Shown piece by piece: positions 1 to 9,776 of a stretch of 64,000 nucleotides of DNA. Source of the stretch: Xanthobacter autotrophicus. Lineage in GTDB: Bacteria > Pseudomonadota > Alphaproteobacteria > Rhizobiales > Xanthobacteraceae. A program made the position numbers and the translations under genes. The notes below the pieces were generated by a model, which saw only the letters and a program-made list of their open reading frames with translations, searched no databases and had not been told where the DNA came from. The stretch lies in assembly GCF_030015065.1 (NCBI RefSeq), contig NZ_JAIVFN010000003.1, forward strand, positions 1 through 64,000, in the 5' to 3' direction. Numbering within the stretch: the first letter of the stretch is position 1; the number at the start of each line of letters is the position of its first letter.

Positions 1-66
1 GCCCTCGGCGGCAGAACGCCGGAGGAGGTCCATACGGCCTGCGACAGCATCGACATGGCGGCGTAA
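1..66 (+). pseudogene. IS3-family transposase (orfB/integrase), C-terminal end only
   Basis: The window opens inside a reading frame that ends in TAA at 64-66. The 21 visible residues begin ALGGRTPEEV, which resembles the end of the rve integrase domain of IS3-family OrfB proteins (a GRTP-E-V signature shortly before the C-terminus). The gene continues off the left edge, so neither completeness nor the IS subgroup can be judged. The assignment rests on this short motif and on the IS-like terminus that follows. Confidence 0.6.
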
Positions 67-127
67 CGCACACCAGAACCAAGCTTAGCAAAGCCGCCAA
101 TCTGTCCGCCAAACCGGGACCACCTCA
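1..127. mobile_element. Right end of an IS3-like insertion sequence
   Basis: After the transposase stop come about 60 non-coding bases ending in GGGACCACCTCA (116-127). A short non-coding tail finishing in CA is what an IS3-family right inverted repeat looks like. Immediately after position 127 the reading frame of hsdR is open and in phase, so the element boundary coincides with the point where recognisable HsdR sequence begins. The left end and any target-site duplication lie outside the window; GAG at 128-130 would be the right-hand copy of a 3-bp duplication. Confidence 0.55.
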
Positions 128-151
128 GAGATCGAGGCCCTGCGCCGCAAG

Positions 152-3058
152 GTGGCCGAGAGCGAGGATGCGGCCGCCGCCGCGCGGCGCGAGGCTGAAG
201 AGCATGCCCGCGCTCGCGAGACACTGGATGAGCGGCTGAGGCGGGAAGCCGAGGAGCGGGCGGCCTGGGAGCAGCTTGCCCAGGAGACGGAGGCCCAGAA
301 GACAGCGATCGCCGAGAAGCTGGCGAGCCTTCAGTCGCAGGCCGAGGCTGCTCCCCGTCAAGAAACGATGGAGCTTGTGGAGCGCGGCGAAGAGGCCGCT
401 GCCCGGCTTGAACTGGACGAGGCAGAGACCCGCGCACTCATCGACCAGCAGCTTCGGGACAGGGGTTGGGAAGCCGACACCAGGACCTTGCGCCACAGCG
501 CGGGCGTTCGGCCGGCAAAGAGCCGCAACATGGCCATCGCCGAATGGCCGACCGCAAACGGACGGGCGGACTATGCGCTGTTCGTCGGCACAACCCTCAT
601 GGGTGTCGTGGAGGCCAAGCGCCAGCGCAAGAGCGTCTCGGGGGCCATTGACCAATCCGAGCGCTATTCCATCGGCATCCGCGACGGCGACGATTTCGCT
701 TATGCCGGCGGGCCGTGGGGCGACCATCGCGTGCCGTTCGTCTTCGCCGCCAACGGGCGTTCCTACCTGAAGCAGATCGAGACCGAGAGTGGCATCTGGT
801 TTCGCGATACGCGCCGGGGAGCGAACCACCGCCGTGCCCTGGTGGACTGGCCCACGCCAGAGGGCCTGACGGGCCAACTGGAGGTGGATCAGGACGCGGC
901 CGATGCGGCCCTCAAGGTGCAGCCCTTCGTCTTCGGCTTCCCGCTCCGCCATTATCAGGAGAGCGCCATCCGGGCCGTGGAGGAGGCGCTGACGAACGAG
1001 CGTCGCTCCATGCTGGTGGCCATGGCCACGGGCACCGGCAAGACCAAGCTCGCCATTGCCCTGCTCTACCGGCTGTTGTCCGCCAAGCGCTTCCGTCGCA
1101 TCTGCTTCGTGGTGGATCGCTCCGCGCTCGGGCACCAGACCGAGGGCGAGTTCTCCACCACCAAGGTCGTCTCGGGTAAGACGTTCGCGGAAATCTTCGG
1201 GCTGAAGGGCCTCGACGACGTGACGCCCGACCTGGAGACGAAGGTCCACATCTGCACCATCCAGGGGCTGGTCAAGCGGGTGCTATATGCGGCCGATGGG
1301 TCCGAGGCGCCGCCCATCGACCAGTATGACCTCATGGTCATCGACGAATGCCACCGCGGCTATCTGCTCGACCGCGAGCTGTCCGACCCTGAACTCGGCT
1401 TCCGGGACGAAACCGACTACATCTCCAAATATCGCCGCGTGCTGGAATATTTCGACGCGGTGAAGATCGGCCTCACGGCCACCCCCGCCCTGCACACCAC
1501 GGACATCTTCGGCGAGCCGATCTTCCGCTATTCCTACCGCGAGGCGGTCATCGACGGCTTCCTGATCGACCACGAGCCGCCGGTGCGGATCGAAACCGCC
1601 TTGGCGCGGGCCGGCATTGTCTTCGCGCGGGAGGAGCAGCTCGACCTCTTGAACACCCAGACCGGCGAGGTCGACACCGCCACCCTGCCGGACGAAATCC
1701 GCTTCGAGGTGGAGCAGTTCAACAAGCAGGTCATCACGCCGGAGTTCAACCGCGTGGTCGCCGAGGAACTGGCCCGCCACATCGACCCGGCGCTTGACGG
1801 CAAGACCCTGATCTTCGCCGCCACCGACGCCCATGCGGACATGGTGGTGAACGCCATCAAGACCGCCTTCGCCGCGGAATATGGCGAGATCGACGATGCC
1901 GCCGTGAAGAAGATCACCGGCAGCGTGGACAAGGTGCAGAACCTCATCCGCTCCTTCCGCAACGACGCCAATCCGAAGATTGCCGTCACGGTGGACCTGC
2001 TCACCACCGGCATCGACGTGCCGAAGATCGTGAACCTCGTTTTCCTGCGCCGGGTGAACAGCCGCATTCTCTATGATCAGATGATCGGCCGGGCGACCCG
2101 GCGCTGCGACGAGATCGGCAAGGAGGTGTTCCGCATCTTCGACGCGGTGGACCTCTACCCCCACCTTCAGAACCTCACGGACATGAAGCCCGTGGTGGTC
2201 AACCCGTCCATCAGCTTTGCCCAGCTCGTCTCGGAGATGATCGGCGCCACCGACGATGCCCAGCGCGAGGTGATCCGCGACCAGCTTGTCGTCAAGCTGC
2301 GCCGCCGGATGAAGCAGATGCCCGAGGAGGCGCGGCAGCGGTTCGAGGCGGTGGCGGGCGAGACGCCGGAGGCCATGTTGCAGCGGCTCCGGTCGGGCGA
2401 GGCGCCAGCCCTCGCCGCGTGGCTCAAGGAGCGCTCAGCCATCGGGCCGATCCTCGACTGGCAGACGGACGGGGGGACCCCACAGCTCATTCCCATCTCG
2501 CCCCATGCCGACGAGATCGTCGCCGTCACCCGCGGTTACGGCACGGCCGCGCGGCCGGAGGACTTCCTCGACAGCTTCACCGCCTTCGTGCGCGACAACA
2601 TGAACACGATCGCCGCGCTGAAGCTGGTGGTGCAGCGCCCCCGTGACCTCACCCGCGCCGACCTCAAGGAATTGCGGCTCACCCTCGATCGCAAGGGCTA
2701 TTCGGAAGCGAACCTGCGCCGCGCCTGGGCCGATGCCAAGAATGAGGAGATCGCCGCCTCCATCATCGGCTTCGTCCGACAGGCCGCCATCGGCGATCCG
2801 CTGGTGCCCTACACCACCCGCGTGAAGGCCGCCATGCGCATCATCCTGGCGAGCCGCGCCTGGACGGAGCCGCAGAAGACGTGGTTGAAGCGCATCGGCG
2901 AGCAGATCGAGAGGGAAGTCGTGGTGGATCGCGAGGCCATCGACACCGGCCAGTTCTCGTCCCATGGCGGGTTCAGCCGGCTGAACAAGGTGTTCGGCGG
3001 AGAGCTTGAGAGCATCCTCGCCGGGATCAACGAAGAGATGTGGAAGAGAAGCGCCTGA
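152..3058 (+). CDS. hsdR: Type I restriction enzyme R subunit, N-terminus probably removed by an IS
   Basis: This is the ATP-dependent translocase/endonuclease subunit of a type I restriction system. From the N-terminus it shows a charged coiled coil (residues 1-85), the PD-(D/E)xK nuclease core with D and EAK (EAK near residue 153), Walker A GTGKTK near 293, a DECH box near 397, LTATP, and the motif VI region with GRATRR. The C-terminal helical domain is present. The GTG at 152 is only the first in-frame start; the frame is open from 89, across the IS junction at 127. Many homologues carry an additional N-terminal domain (DUF4145-like) before the coiled coil, and it is absent here. Only part of the protein is therefore encoded, and expression would depend on IS-derived signals. 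The stop overlaps the hsdM start (TGATG). Confidence 0.85.
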   Translation: MAESEDAAAAARREAEEHARARETLDERLRREAEERAAWEQLAQETEAQKTAIAEKLASLQSQAEAAPRQETMELVERGEEAAARLELDEAETRALIDQQLRDRGWEADTRTLRHSAGVRPAKSRNMAIAEWPTANGRADYALFVGTTLMGVVEAKRQRKSVSGAIDQSERYSIGIRDGDDFAYAGGPWGDHRVPFVFAANGRSYLKQIETESGIWFRDTRRGANHRRALVDWPTPEGLTGQLEVDQDAADAALKVQPFVFGFPLRHYQESAIRAVEEALTNERRSMLVAMATGTGKTKLAIALLYRLLSAKRFRRICFVVDRSALGHQTEGEFSTTKVVSGKTFAEIFGLKGLDDVTPDLETKVHICTIQGLVKRVLYAADGSEAPPIDQYDLMVIDECHRGYLLDRELSDPELGFRDETDYISKYRRVLEYFDAVKIGLTATPALHTTDIFGEPIFRYSYREAVIDGFLIDHEPPVRIETALARAGIVFAREEQLDLLNTQTGEVDTATLPDEIRFEVEQFNKQVITPEFNRVVAEELARHIDPALDGKTLIFAATDAHADMVVNAIKTAFAAEYGEIDDAAVKKITGSVDKVQNLIRSFRNDANPKIAVTVDLLTTGIDVPKIVNLVFLRRVNSRILYDQMIGRATRRCDEIGKEVFRIFDAVDLYPHLQNLTDMKPVVVNPSISFAQLVSEMIGATDDAQREVIRDQLVVKLRRRMKQMPEEARQRFEAVAGETPEAMLQRLRSGEAPALAAWLKERSAIGPILDWQTDGGTPQLIPISPHADEIVAVTRGYGTAARPEDFLDSFTAFVRDNMNTIAALKLVVQRPRDLTRADLKELRLTLDRKGYSEANLRRAWADAKNEEIAASIIGFVRQAAIGDPLVPYTTRVKAAMRIILASRAWTEPQKTWLKRIGEQIEREVVVDREAIDTGQFSSHGGFSRLNKVFGGELESILAGINEEMWKRSA

Positions 3059-4563
3059 TGACCACCTCGTCCACCCCCACTGCCAATATCGTGGCCAAGC
3101 TCTGGGGCCTCTGCCACGTGCTTCGCGACGATGGCGTCACGTACAATGAGTATGTCACCGAGCTGACCTACCTCCTGTTCCTCAAGATGCTGGAGGAGAC
3201 CGGTCACGAGGAGCGCCTGCCGGAAGGCTGGCGCTGGGGCCTTCTTGCGAAGAAGGAGGGCATGGAGCAGCTCGACTATTACAAGGCGATGCTGCTCGCC
3301 CTCGGCAAGGCTCCGGACAAGCTGGTTGGCGCCATCTTCACCGATGCCCAGACCAAGCTGCGCAAGCCCACGAACCTGAAGGCACTCACCTCCAGCATCG
3401 ACCTGCTGGATTGGTTCTCCGCCCGCGAGGAGGGGCTCGGCACCCTCTATGAGGGGCTGCTGGAAAAGAACGCGGCCGACAAGAAATCCGGCGCCGGGCA
3501 ATATTTCACGCCACGCCCCCTCATCGATTGCATCGTGCGGCTCATGAAGCCCCAGCCGGGGGAGATCGTGCAGGACCCGGCGGCCGGGACGGCCGGTTTT
3601 CTCGTCGCTGCCGATCGCTACATCAAGGACCGCACGGACGATCTTTTCGAGCTGACCGAGGCGCAAGGCTTCTTCCAGCGCAACAACGCCTTCGTGGGGG
3701 CCGAACTGGTGCCGGACACCCACCGCCTGTGCCTCATGAACCTGCTTCTGCATGGCATCGAGGGCGGGGTGGAGAACATGGACACCCTCTCGCCCGACGG
3801 CGAGGGGCTACCGAAAGCCCACCTCATCCTCACCAATCCGCCTTTCGGCACCAAGAAGGGCGGCGGGCGGCCCACGCGCACCGACTTTTCCGTGACGGCG
3901 GAGACCTCCAACAAGCAATTGGCCTTCGTGGAGCACATCGTGCGCGGCCTCATCCCCGGCGGACGCGCCGCCGTGGTGGTGCCGGACAATGTGCTGTTCG
4001 AGGACAATACCGGCCGGCGTCTGCGCACATGGCTCATGGAGCTGTGCAACCTGCACACCATCCTGCGGCTGCCCACCGGCATCTTCTACGCGCAGGGGGT
4101 GAAGACCAACGTGCTGTTCTTCCGGCGCGGCAAGAGCGACAAGGCCAACACCAAGGCGGTGTGGGTCTATGACATGCGGGCCAACATGCCCGCCTTCGGC
4201 AAGACCCGCCCCCTCACCATCGCCGATTTCGCCGCCTTCGAGGCCGCCTATGGGGATGATCCCAACGGCGGCGCGAAGCGGACGGACGAAGGTGAGGCAG
4301 GGAGCGCCGCAGGCGCGACAAGAAGCGAAAACGAAGTCCGCTGGCGCTGCTTCTCCCGCGCCGCCATCGCCGGGCGCAACGACAATCTCGACATCTCCTG
4401 GCTGCGCGATACCGAGGCCGAGGCCGAGGAAACCCTGACCGAGCCGGAAGACATCGCCGCCGCCCTCATCGGGCATCTCAAGGCCGCACTGGAGGAGATC
4501 GAGGCGCTGGCGGAAGAGCTGGAGCCGGAGGAGGCCGCCACCGTGGCGGAGGCGGCGGAATGA
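3058..4563 (+). CDS. hsdM: Type I restriction-modification methyltransferase (M subunit)
   Basis: N6-adenine DNA methyltransferase of the HsdM type, 501 residues. The N-terminal HsdM helical domain is followed by QYFTPR, the AdoMet-binding motif I DPAAGTAGF (near residue 172) and catalytic motif IV NPPF (near 259). The C-terminal tail is acidic and probably coiled coil. ATG at 3058 overlaps the hsdR stop (TGATG), which argues for translational coupling; an upstream in-frame GTG at 3040 would add six residues. It would act as M2S with the following HsdS, and with HsdR for restriction. All key motifs look intact, so modification activity is expected even if restriction is lost. Confidence 0.95.
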   Translation: MTTSSTPTANIVAKLWGLCHVLRDDGVTYNEYVTELTYLLFLKMLEETGHEERLPEGWRWGLLAKKEGMEQLDYYKAMLLALGKAPDKLVGAIFTDAQTKLRKPTNLKALTSSIDLLDWFSAREEGLGTLYEGLLEKNAADKKSGAGQYFTPRPLIDCIVRLMKPQPGEIVQDPAAGTAGFLVAADRYIKDRTDDLFELTEAQGFFQRNNAFVGAELVPDTHRLCLMNLLLHGIEGGVENMDTLSPDGEGLPKAHLILTNPPFGTKKGGGRPTRTDFSVTAETSNKQLAFVEHIVRGLIPGGRAAVVVPDNVLFEDNTGRRLRTWLMELCNLHTILRLPTGIFYAQGVKTNVLFFRRGKSDKANTKAVWVYDMRANMPAFGKTRPLTIADFAAFEAAYGDDPNGGAKRTDEGEAGSAAGATRSENEVRWRCFSRAAIAGRNDNLDISWLRDTEAEAEETLTEPEDIAAALIGHLKAALEEIEALAEELEPEEAATVAEAAE

Positions 4564-6038
4564 GCGGGCTGCCGAAGGGGTGGGTGGAGGCGCCGCTTTC
4601 ACAAGTGACAACTAAAATCGGCAGCGGCGCTACGCCGAAGGGCGGCCACACCGCCTACGCCACCTCGGGGACACCACTGATCCGATCGCAGAACGTCCAT
4701 TTCAGTGGATTCACCGATGTCGGTCTCGCCTATCTGGACGACGCGCAGGCGCGAAATCTGGACAGCGTGACCGTCCGACACGGCGATGTGCTTTTGAACA
4801 TCACCGGAGCTTCGATTGGACGCGTCACGCTTGCCCCGGAGCGGATGGACGGCGCCCGCGTCAATCAGCACGTGTCGATCATCCGACCAGCGGAGGGAAT
4901 GAACTCTGCCTTCATTGCCGGGTTTCTTGCCTCCCCATCCATGCAGCAACTCATCATTGCAGAGAACTACGGCGTGACCCGTCAGGCTCTCACGAAAGGA
5001 ATGATTGAGGCAATCAAACTGCCAGTTCCGCCTCTCCCCGAACAGCGGCGGATTGTGGCGAAGATCGACAGCCTGACGACCAAGTCCAGACGCGCCCGCG
5101 ATCACCTCGACCACATCCCCCGCCTCGTCGAGAAGTACAAACAGGCCATCCTCGCCGCCGCCTTCCGGGGGGATTTGACGCGGGAGTGGCGAGCGCGAAA
5201 GAGCGCCGATGATGTGTCCCCTGCCGCCCTTGAGGAGCTTAGAAAAGAAGCTTGGGGGACGTTCTCCGCCTCATCTCGCTACAGCGTGGCTGACGGCATT
5301 GACTGGCGGCCGGATATTGACTTGCCGCCCGGTTGGGTATGGGCGTCTGTCGATCAACTGTCGCACCTGATCCAGTACGGTAGCTCAGCGAAAACCAATG
5401 ACGATGAAACCGGTGTCGCTGTGCTGCGGATGGGAAATCTGCAAGGCGGCAGCCTCGACTTAAATTCTCTGAAATATCTGCCGCAGGATCATCACGAATT
5501 TCCCACCTTGCTATTGCAGAGGGGCGATGTGCTGTTCAACCGGACGAACAGCGCAGAACTCGTCGGTAAGACCGCTGTTTACGACGAGGAGCCAGCTCGG
5601 GCGTCGTTTGCTTCTTATCTCATTCGCATCAAGACCTGCGGATTTGTACCCCGTCTCCTGAGCGCCTACATCAATTCACATTACGGTAGGGAATGGGTCG
5701 CGTCAGTCGTCAACCAACAGGTTGGACAGGCGAACGTCAACGGCACCAAGCTGCGGCAGCTCGGCGTTCCCGTAATGCCTCTTGCCGAGCAAGCGGAACT
5801 GCTACACCGCATCGAAACCGCCTTCGCCTGGATCGACCGCCTCGCCGCCGAGGCCACCAGCGCCCGCAAGCTCATCGACCGGCTGGATCAGGCCGTGCTC
5901 GCCAAGGCCTTCCGCGGCGAACTGGTGCCGCAGGACCCCTCAGACGAGCCGGCGGGCATGCTGCTGGAGCGCATCCGGGCCGAGCGCGGCGCGGCGCCAA
6001 AGCCCCGGCGCGGGCGGCGGCCGGCGGCGGAGGCATGA
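4560..6038 (+). CDS. hsdS: Type I restriction-modification specificity (S) subunit
   Basis: DNA-recognition subunit, 492 residues. It has the expected two-repeat layout. Target recognition domain 1 (about residues 5-160) ends in a conserved region with LPEQRRIVAKID. Target recognition domain 2 begins at LPPGWVWASV and ends in LAEQAELLHRIE, and both are followed by helical spacers containing AAFRGDLT and KAFRGELV. The start overlaps the hsdM stop (ATGA at 4560-4563). The recognition domains are visibly less GC-rich than hsdM, as is usual for these horizontally shuffled modules. The recognised sequence cannot be inferred from this reading. Confidence 0.94.
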   Translation: MSGLPKGWVEAPLSQVTTKIGSGATPKGGHTAYATSGTPLIRSQNVHFSGFTDVGLAYLDDAQARNLDSVTVRHGDVLLNITGASIGRVTLAPERMDGARVNQHVSIIRPAEGMNSAFIAGFLASPSMQQLIIAENYGVTRQALTKGMIEAIKLPVPPLPEQRRIVAKIDSLTTKSRRARDHLDHIPRLVEKYKQAILAAAFRGDLTREWRARKSADDVSPAALEELRKEAWGTFSASSRYSVADGIDWRPDIDLPPGWVWASVDQLSHLIQYGSSAKTNDDETGVAVLRMGNLQGGSLDLNSLKYLPQDHHEFPTLLLQRGDVLFNRTNSAELVGKTAVYDEEPARASFASYLIRIKTCGFVPRLLSAYINSHYGREWVASVVNQQVGQANVNGTKLRQLGVPVMPLAEQAELLHRIETAFAWIDRLAAEATSARKLIDRLDQAVLAKAFRGELVPQDPSDEPAGMLLERIRAERGAAPKPRRGRRPAAEA

Positions 6039-6204
6039 GATGCCGATCCCCGGCTATCGGACCCTCATGCCGCGCTGATGTGCAACTCGCCGATCTGTTC
6101 TCGGGCCGCGATCTTCCCCCCGGCGAAGACGAGGTGTTGGACGGCCTCCTTGCCGGCAATACGGATGAGCGGCTCCGCTTCATCCGCTGGAAGACGCCCT
6201 CGGA

Positions 6205-6669
6205 TCACCTCATGGTCCGACGCACGCTGTCCAAATCTGCCCTGCAGAGCAGGCTGAATTGCACAAGTGGATCGGGGTCGAGGTTCTTGGACAAGGCCTC
6301 CGTCGCGAGCTGTCGAAGTTCGATGCTTGGTTTCAAGGAAATATCGACGATCGCGCGGAGCACCGCCTCCGCGGTGTCGACAACCTTGGGCGGAGCAAAG
6401 AACCTCATTCGGGTGATCAGTCCGATCAGGTGCTGCTCGTCTCCACTTAGCGTGAGCTCATCAATCGTATAAGCGCGTACAAGCAGCTGCGTTGCGTGCA
6501 TCACGAAATCTGCATAGACGATCTCACGCTTCGTTATTTCTGCGGCAATGCGCTGAAGACGATCTTGGCCGTGGTGCGTGTAGATGGCGGCGATCAGCGA
6601 GGCGCCGCCGCCGACAAGCGCTCCCAGCAATGCGGAAAGCGGGCTCAGGAATTCTGTGCTGATGCTCAT
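6205..6669 (-). CDS. Small membrane-anchored protein of unknown function, coupled to the RND pump
   Basis: A 154-residue protein with one glycine/alanine-rich hydrophobic N-terminal segment (about residues 8-30) followed by a soluble, mostly helical region without a motif I recognise. Its ATG (6669) overlaps the stop of the RND pump gene (ATGA), with a purine-rich ribosome site just upstream, so it is probably the third gene of the efflux operon. An upstream extension of the frame is open but lies inside the pump gene. It could be an accessory subunit of the pump or simply carried with it. It converges on hsdS. Confidence 0.65.
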   Translation of the reverse strand: MSISTEFLSPLSALLGALVGGGASLIAAIYTHHGQDRLQRIAAEITKREIVYADFVMHATQLLVRAYTIDELTLSGDEQHLIGLITRMRFFAPPKVVDTAEAVLRAIVDISLKPSIELRQLATEALSKNLDPDPLVQFSLLCRADLDSVRRTMR

Positions 6670-9600
6670 GCCCTCTCCAGGACGTCTTGTTGTGCAGAAT
6701 CCATTTTGCGGTCCTGAAGCGCCTCGGCGCGCGCCGGCGGCTCGGGCTCCCTGATGCGGAACCAGATCACATAGAGCGCCGGAAGAAATACGAGGGTCAG
6801 GAGCGTTGCCACTGCAAGACCGCCCATGATCGCGTAGGCCATCGGCCCCCAGAAGATTGTCGGCGCGATCGGGATCATGCCGAGGATCGCGGCGGCCGCG
6901 GTGAGCAGGATCGGTCGGAACCGGTGGGTGGTGGCCTCGACGACGGCGTCCCACGGATGCCGGCCGTGATCCCTTTCCCTCTCGATCTGATCAATGAGGA
7001 TCACCGAGTTCCGGACGATCATGCCGCTGAGGGCGAGCACCCCGAGGAGCGCCACGAAGCCCAGGGGCTTGTCCGAGGCGAGGAGGGCTGCGACGACCCC
7101 AATGAGGCCGAGCGGGGCGACGCTGACCACCAGAAACAGGCGGTTGAAGCTCTGGAGCTGGAGCATCAGCACAGTGAGCGCCAGGATGAGCATCAAGGGC
7201 ATGACGGCGGCGACCGACATTTGCGCCTTGTCACTCTCCTCCACCGTTCCACCGACATCGACATGGTAGCCGCTCGGCAGGCTGGCATTCAGGGCCGTGA
7301 ACTTCGGCGCCAAGGCCTGCACAACCGCTGCGGCCTGGGTGTCGGCCACCACATCGGCCTGGACCGTCACCGTGGGCTGGCGGTCCCGCCGCCAGACGAT
7401 GGGATATTCCTGACCATATTCGACGGAGGCAATCTGACTTAACGGAATGGTCCGCCCGTTCGGCAGCGGCACCTGAAGCATGCGGATCGTCGACAGCGAC
7501 ATGCGCTGCTCGGCGGCGCCCCGGATAACCACATCGACGAGATGGATGCCGCTGCGCAGCTGCGTTGCCGTGATGCCGGACACGACCGCGTGCACCGACT
7601 GGGCCAGATCCTGCGAGCTCAGGCCCAAAAGGCGCGCCTGATCCTGATCGACCTGGATCCTGACCGTGCGTGCCGGCTCGATCCAGTTGTAGTTGACGTT
7701 CTGGGCGCCAGGATCGGACCCGATGATCTGAGCGACCTTGAAGGCGATCGCCCGCACCTCTCCGGGCTCAGGTCCGCTCACCCGGTACTGGAGTGGCCAT
7801 CCCACCGGAGGTCCGAGCTCGAGCGGGTAGACCCGCCCGACGACATTCGGGAACTCGCTCGCCAGCGCGTGCTCCAGCTTCGCCTTGACCCGCTCGCGCT
7901 GCTCCAGCCCCTTGGTGACGATCACGTGCTGGGCAAAAAAATCATTGGGGAGCTGGACGTTGAGGGGCAGATAGAAGCGCACGGCGCCCTGCCCGACATA
8001 GGTGCTCCAGTGCTCCACGTCCTGGTCGCCTTCGAGCAGCCTGTCCAGCCGCGCCGAGACCTCCCGGGCCGCGGAGATCGACGCGTTGTCGGGCAGCTGC
8101 AGGTCCACCAGCAGTTCGGGCCGGTCGGAGGGCGGGAAGAATTGCTGCGGAACGAAGCGCATGCCGTAGAGCGCGGCCCCGAACAGGCCGAGCGTGACGA
8201 GGACCGTGGCCCAGCGTGCCCGCATCGCCAGCAGGAGAAGGCGGCGGAACCTGCGCAGGATCGGGCCCGGCTCCTCGGAGTGCGCCGTTCTCGGCTTCTT
8301 GAGAATCCAGACGCCGAGCAGGGGCGCGAAGAGCACCGCGACGATCCAGGAGGCGATCAGCGCGATCGCGACCACGGCGAAGATCGAGAAGGTGTACTCG
8401 CCTGCGGCGCTGTGCGCGAAGCCGATGGGGACAAACCCCGCGACGGTGACCAGCGTGCCCGTGAGCATGGGCACGGCGGTCGAGGTGAAGGCAAAGGACG
8501 CGGCCCGCTGCTTGTCGTCGCCGCGCTCCAGCCGGGTGACCATCGTCTCCACGGTGATCATGGCATCATCGACCAGCAAGCCGAGCGCGATGATGAGGGC
8601 GCCCAGCGAGATGCGCTGCAGGTCGATCCCGAAGAACTCCATTGCGACGAACACCGCGGCAAGGACGAGCGGGATCGCGATGGCCACCACGGCACCCGCG
8701 CGCATGCCAAGGCTGAGCAGGCTGACCGCAAGCACAATGGCGACGGCCTCCCAAAGCGCCTCCATGAATTCATCGACGGCATGCTCGACGGTCACGGGCT
8801 GGTCTGCGATGAACGTCGGCTCGACCCCCATGGGCAGCGCCGAGTTGATTTTCGTCATGGCCTGGGCGACGTTATGGCCGAGAGCGAGGACGTCGCCGCC
8901 CTTGCGCATGGCGATAGCAAGACCGATGCCGTCGCGCCCCTTGACGCGGAATATTGGCTGCGCAGGATCGGCAGGACCGCGTGTGACGCGCCCGATGTCA
9001 CCAAGGCGTATCATCCTGTCATTGGCGACGAAGTTGACGGCCAAGATGTCCTGCTCGGACTGAAACGCACCCGAGACGCGCACGAGGATCTTCTCGTCCC
9101 CGGTCTGCACCACGCCCGCGGGAATGACCGCGTTTTGGGCCAGCAGGGCGGCGACCAGCGAGGTGCGGTTGAGTCCGAGCCCCGCCAGCTTCTCTGTCGA
9201 GAACTCCACATAGACCCGTTCGTCCTGGGCGCCGAGGACGTCGATCTTCGAGATATCTTGCAGTTGGAGGAGCTGTTTGCGGATGTCTTCGACGCGGTCC
9301 CTCAACTCGCGATGGGTGAATCCGTCCGCGGTGAAGCCGTAGACGATGCCGTAGGTATCGCCGAACTCGTCGTTGAAGCCGGGACCGACGATTCCCTGGG
9401 GCAAGGTGTTGCGGATGTCCCCTACCTTCTTGCGCACCTGGTACCAGATGTCGGCGACCCTTTCTGGCGACGTCGAATCCTTCAGGTTGACGAAGATCGT
9501 CGTCTGGCCCGCCGTCGTGTAGCTCTTCAGGTGATCCAGGTTGGGCGTCTCCTGAAGCTTGCGCTCAAGACGGTCCGTGATCTGCTCGATCGTGTCGCCG

Positions 9601-9776
9601 ACGGTGGCGCCCGGCCATCCAGCCTGCACGACCATCGTCTTGACGGAAAAATCCGGATCCTCGCTGCGTCCGAGCCGGAGATAGGAGCTGATGCCCGCGA
9701 CGATAATGACGAGCATGAAATAGGTCACAACGGAACGATGACCGAGAGCCCATTCAGAAAGGTTGAAGCGCTTCAT
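6666..9776 (-). CDS. RND-family efflux transporter, inner-membrane pump
   Basis: Proton-driven efflux pump of the resistance-nodulation-division superfamily, 1036 residues, the usual length. It has the first transmembrane helix after MKRFNLSEWAL, two large periplasmic loops, and the proton-relay helix motif with paired aspartates in LLVDDAMITVE (near residue 400). A late helix block resembles the second half of AcrB-type proteins. The ATG at 9776 overlaps the stop of the membrane fusion protein gene (ATGA); the open frame upstream of it is antisense noise. No outer-membrane channel gene is adjacent, so it would have to borrow a TolC-like partner. Substrate range is not predictable from sequence. 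Confidence 0.93.
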   Translation of the reverse strand: MKRFNLSEWALGHRSVVTYFMLVIIVAGISSYLRLGRSEDPDFSVKTMVVQAGWPGATVGDTIEQITDRLERKLQETPNLDHLKSYTTAGQTTIFVNLKDSTSPERVADIWYQVRKKVGDIRNTLPQGIVGPGFNDEFGDTYGIVYGFTADGFTHRELRDRVEDIRKQLLQLQDISKIDVLGAQDERVYVEFSTEKLAGLGLNRTSLVAALLAQNAVIPAGVVQTGDEKILVRVSGAFQSEQDILAVNFVANDRMIRLGDIGRVTRGPADPAQPIFRVKGRDGIGLAIAMRKGGDVLALGHNVAQAMTKINSALPMGVEPTFIADQPVTVEHAVDEFMEALWEAVAIVLAVSLLSLGMRAGAVVAIAIPLVLAAVFVAMEFFGIDLQRISLGALIIALGLLVDDAMITVETMVTRLERGDDKQRAASFAFTSTAVPMLTGTLVTVAGFVPIGFAHSAAGEYTFSIFAVVAIALIASWIVAVLFAPLLGVWILKKPRTAHSEEPGPILRRFRRLLLLAMRARWATVLVTLGLFGAALYGMRFVPQQFFPPSDRPELLVDLQLPDNASISAAREVSARLDRLLEGDQDVEHWSTYVGQGAVRFYLPLNVQLPNDFFAQHVIVTKGLEQRERVKAKLEHALASEFPNVVGRVYPLELGPPVGWPLQYRVSGPEPGEVRAIAFKVAQIIGSDPGAQNVNYNWIEPARTVRIQVDQDQARLLGLSSQDLAQSVHAVVSGITATQLRSGIHLVDVVIRGAAEQRMSLSTIRMLQVPLPNGRTIPLSQIASVEYGQEYPIVWRRDRQPTVTVQADVVADTQAAAVVQALAPKFTALNASLPSGYHVDVGGTVEESDKAQMSVAAVMPLMLILALTVLMLQLQSFNRLFLVVSVAPLGLIGVVAALLASDKPLGFVALLGVLALSGMIVRNSVILIDQIERERDHGRHPWDAVVEATTHRFRPILLTAAAAILGMIPIAPTIFWGPMAYAIMGGLAVATLLTLVFLPALYVIWFRIREPEPPARAEALQDRKMDSAQQDVLERA

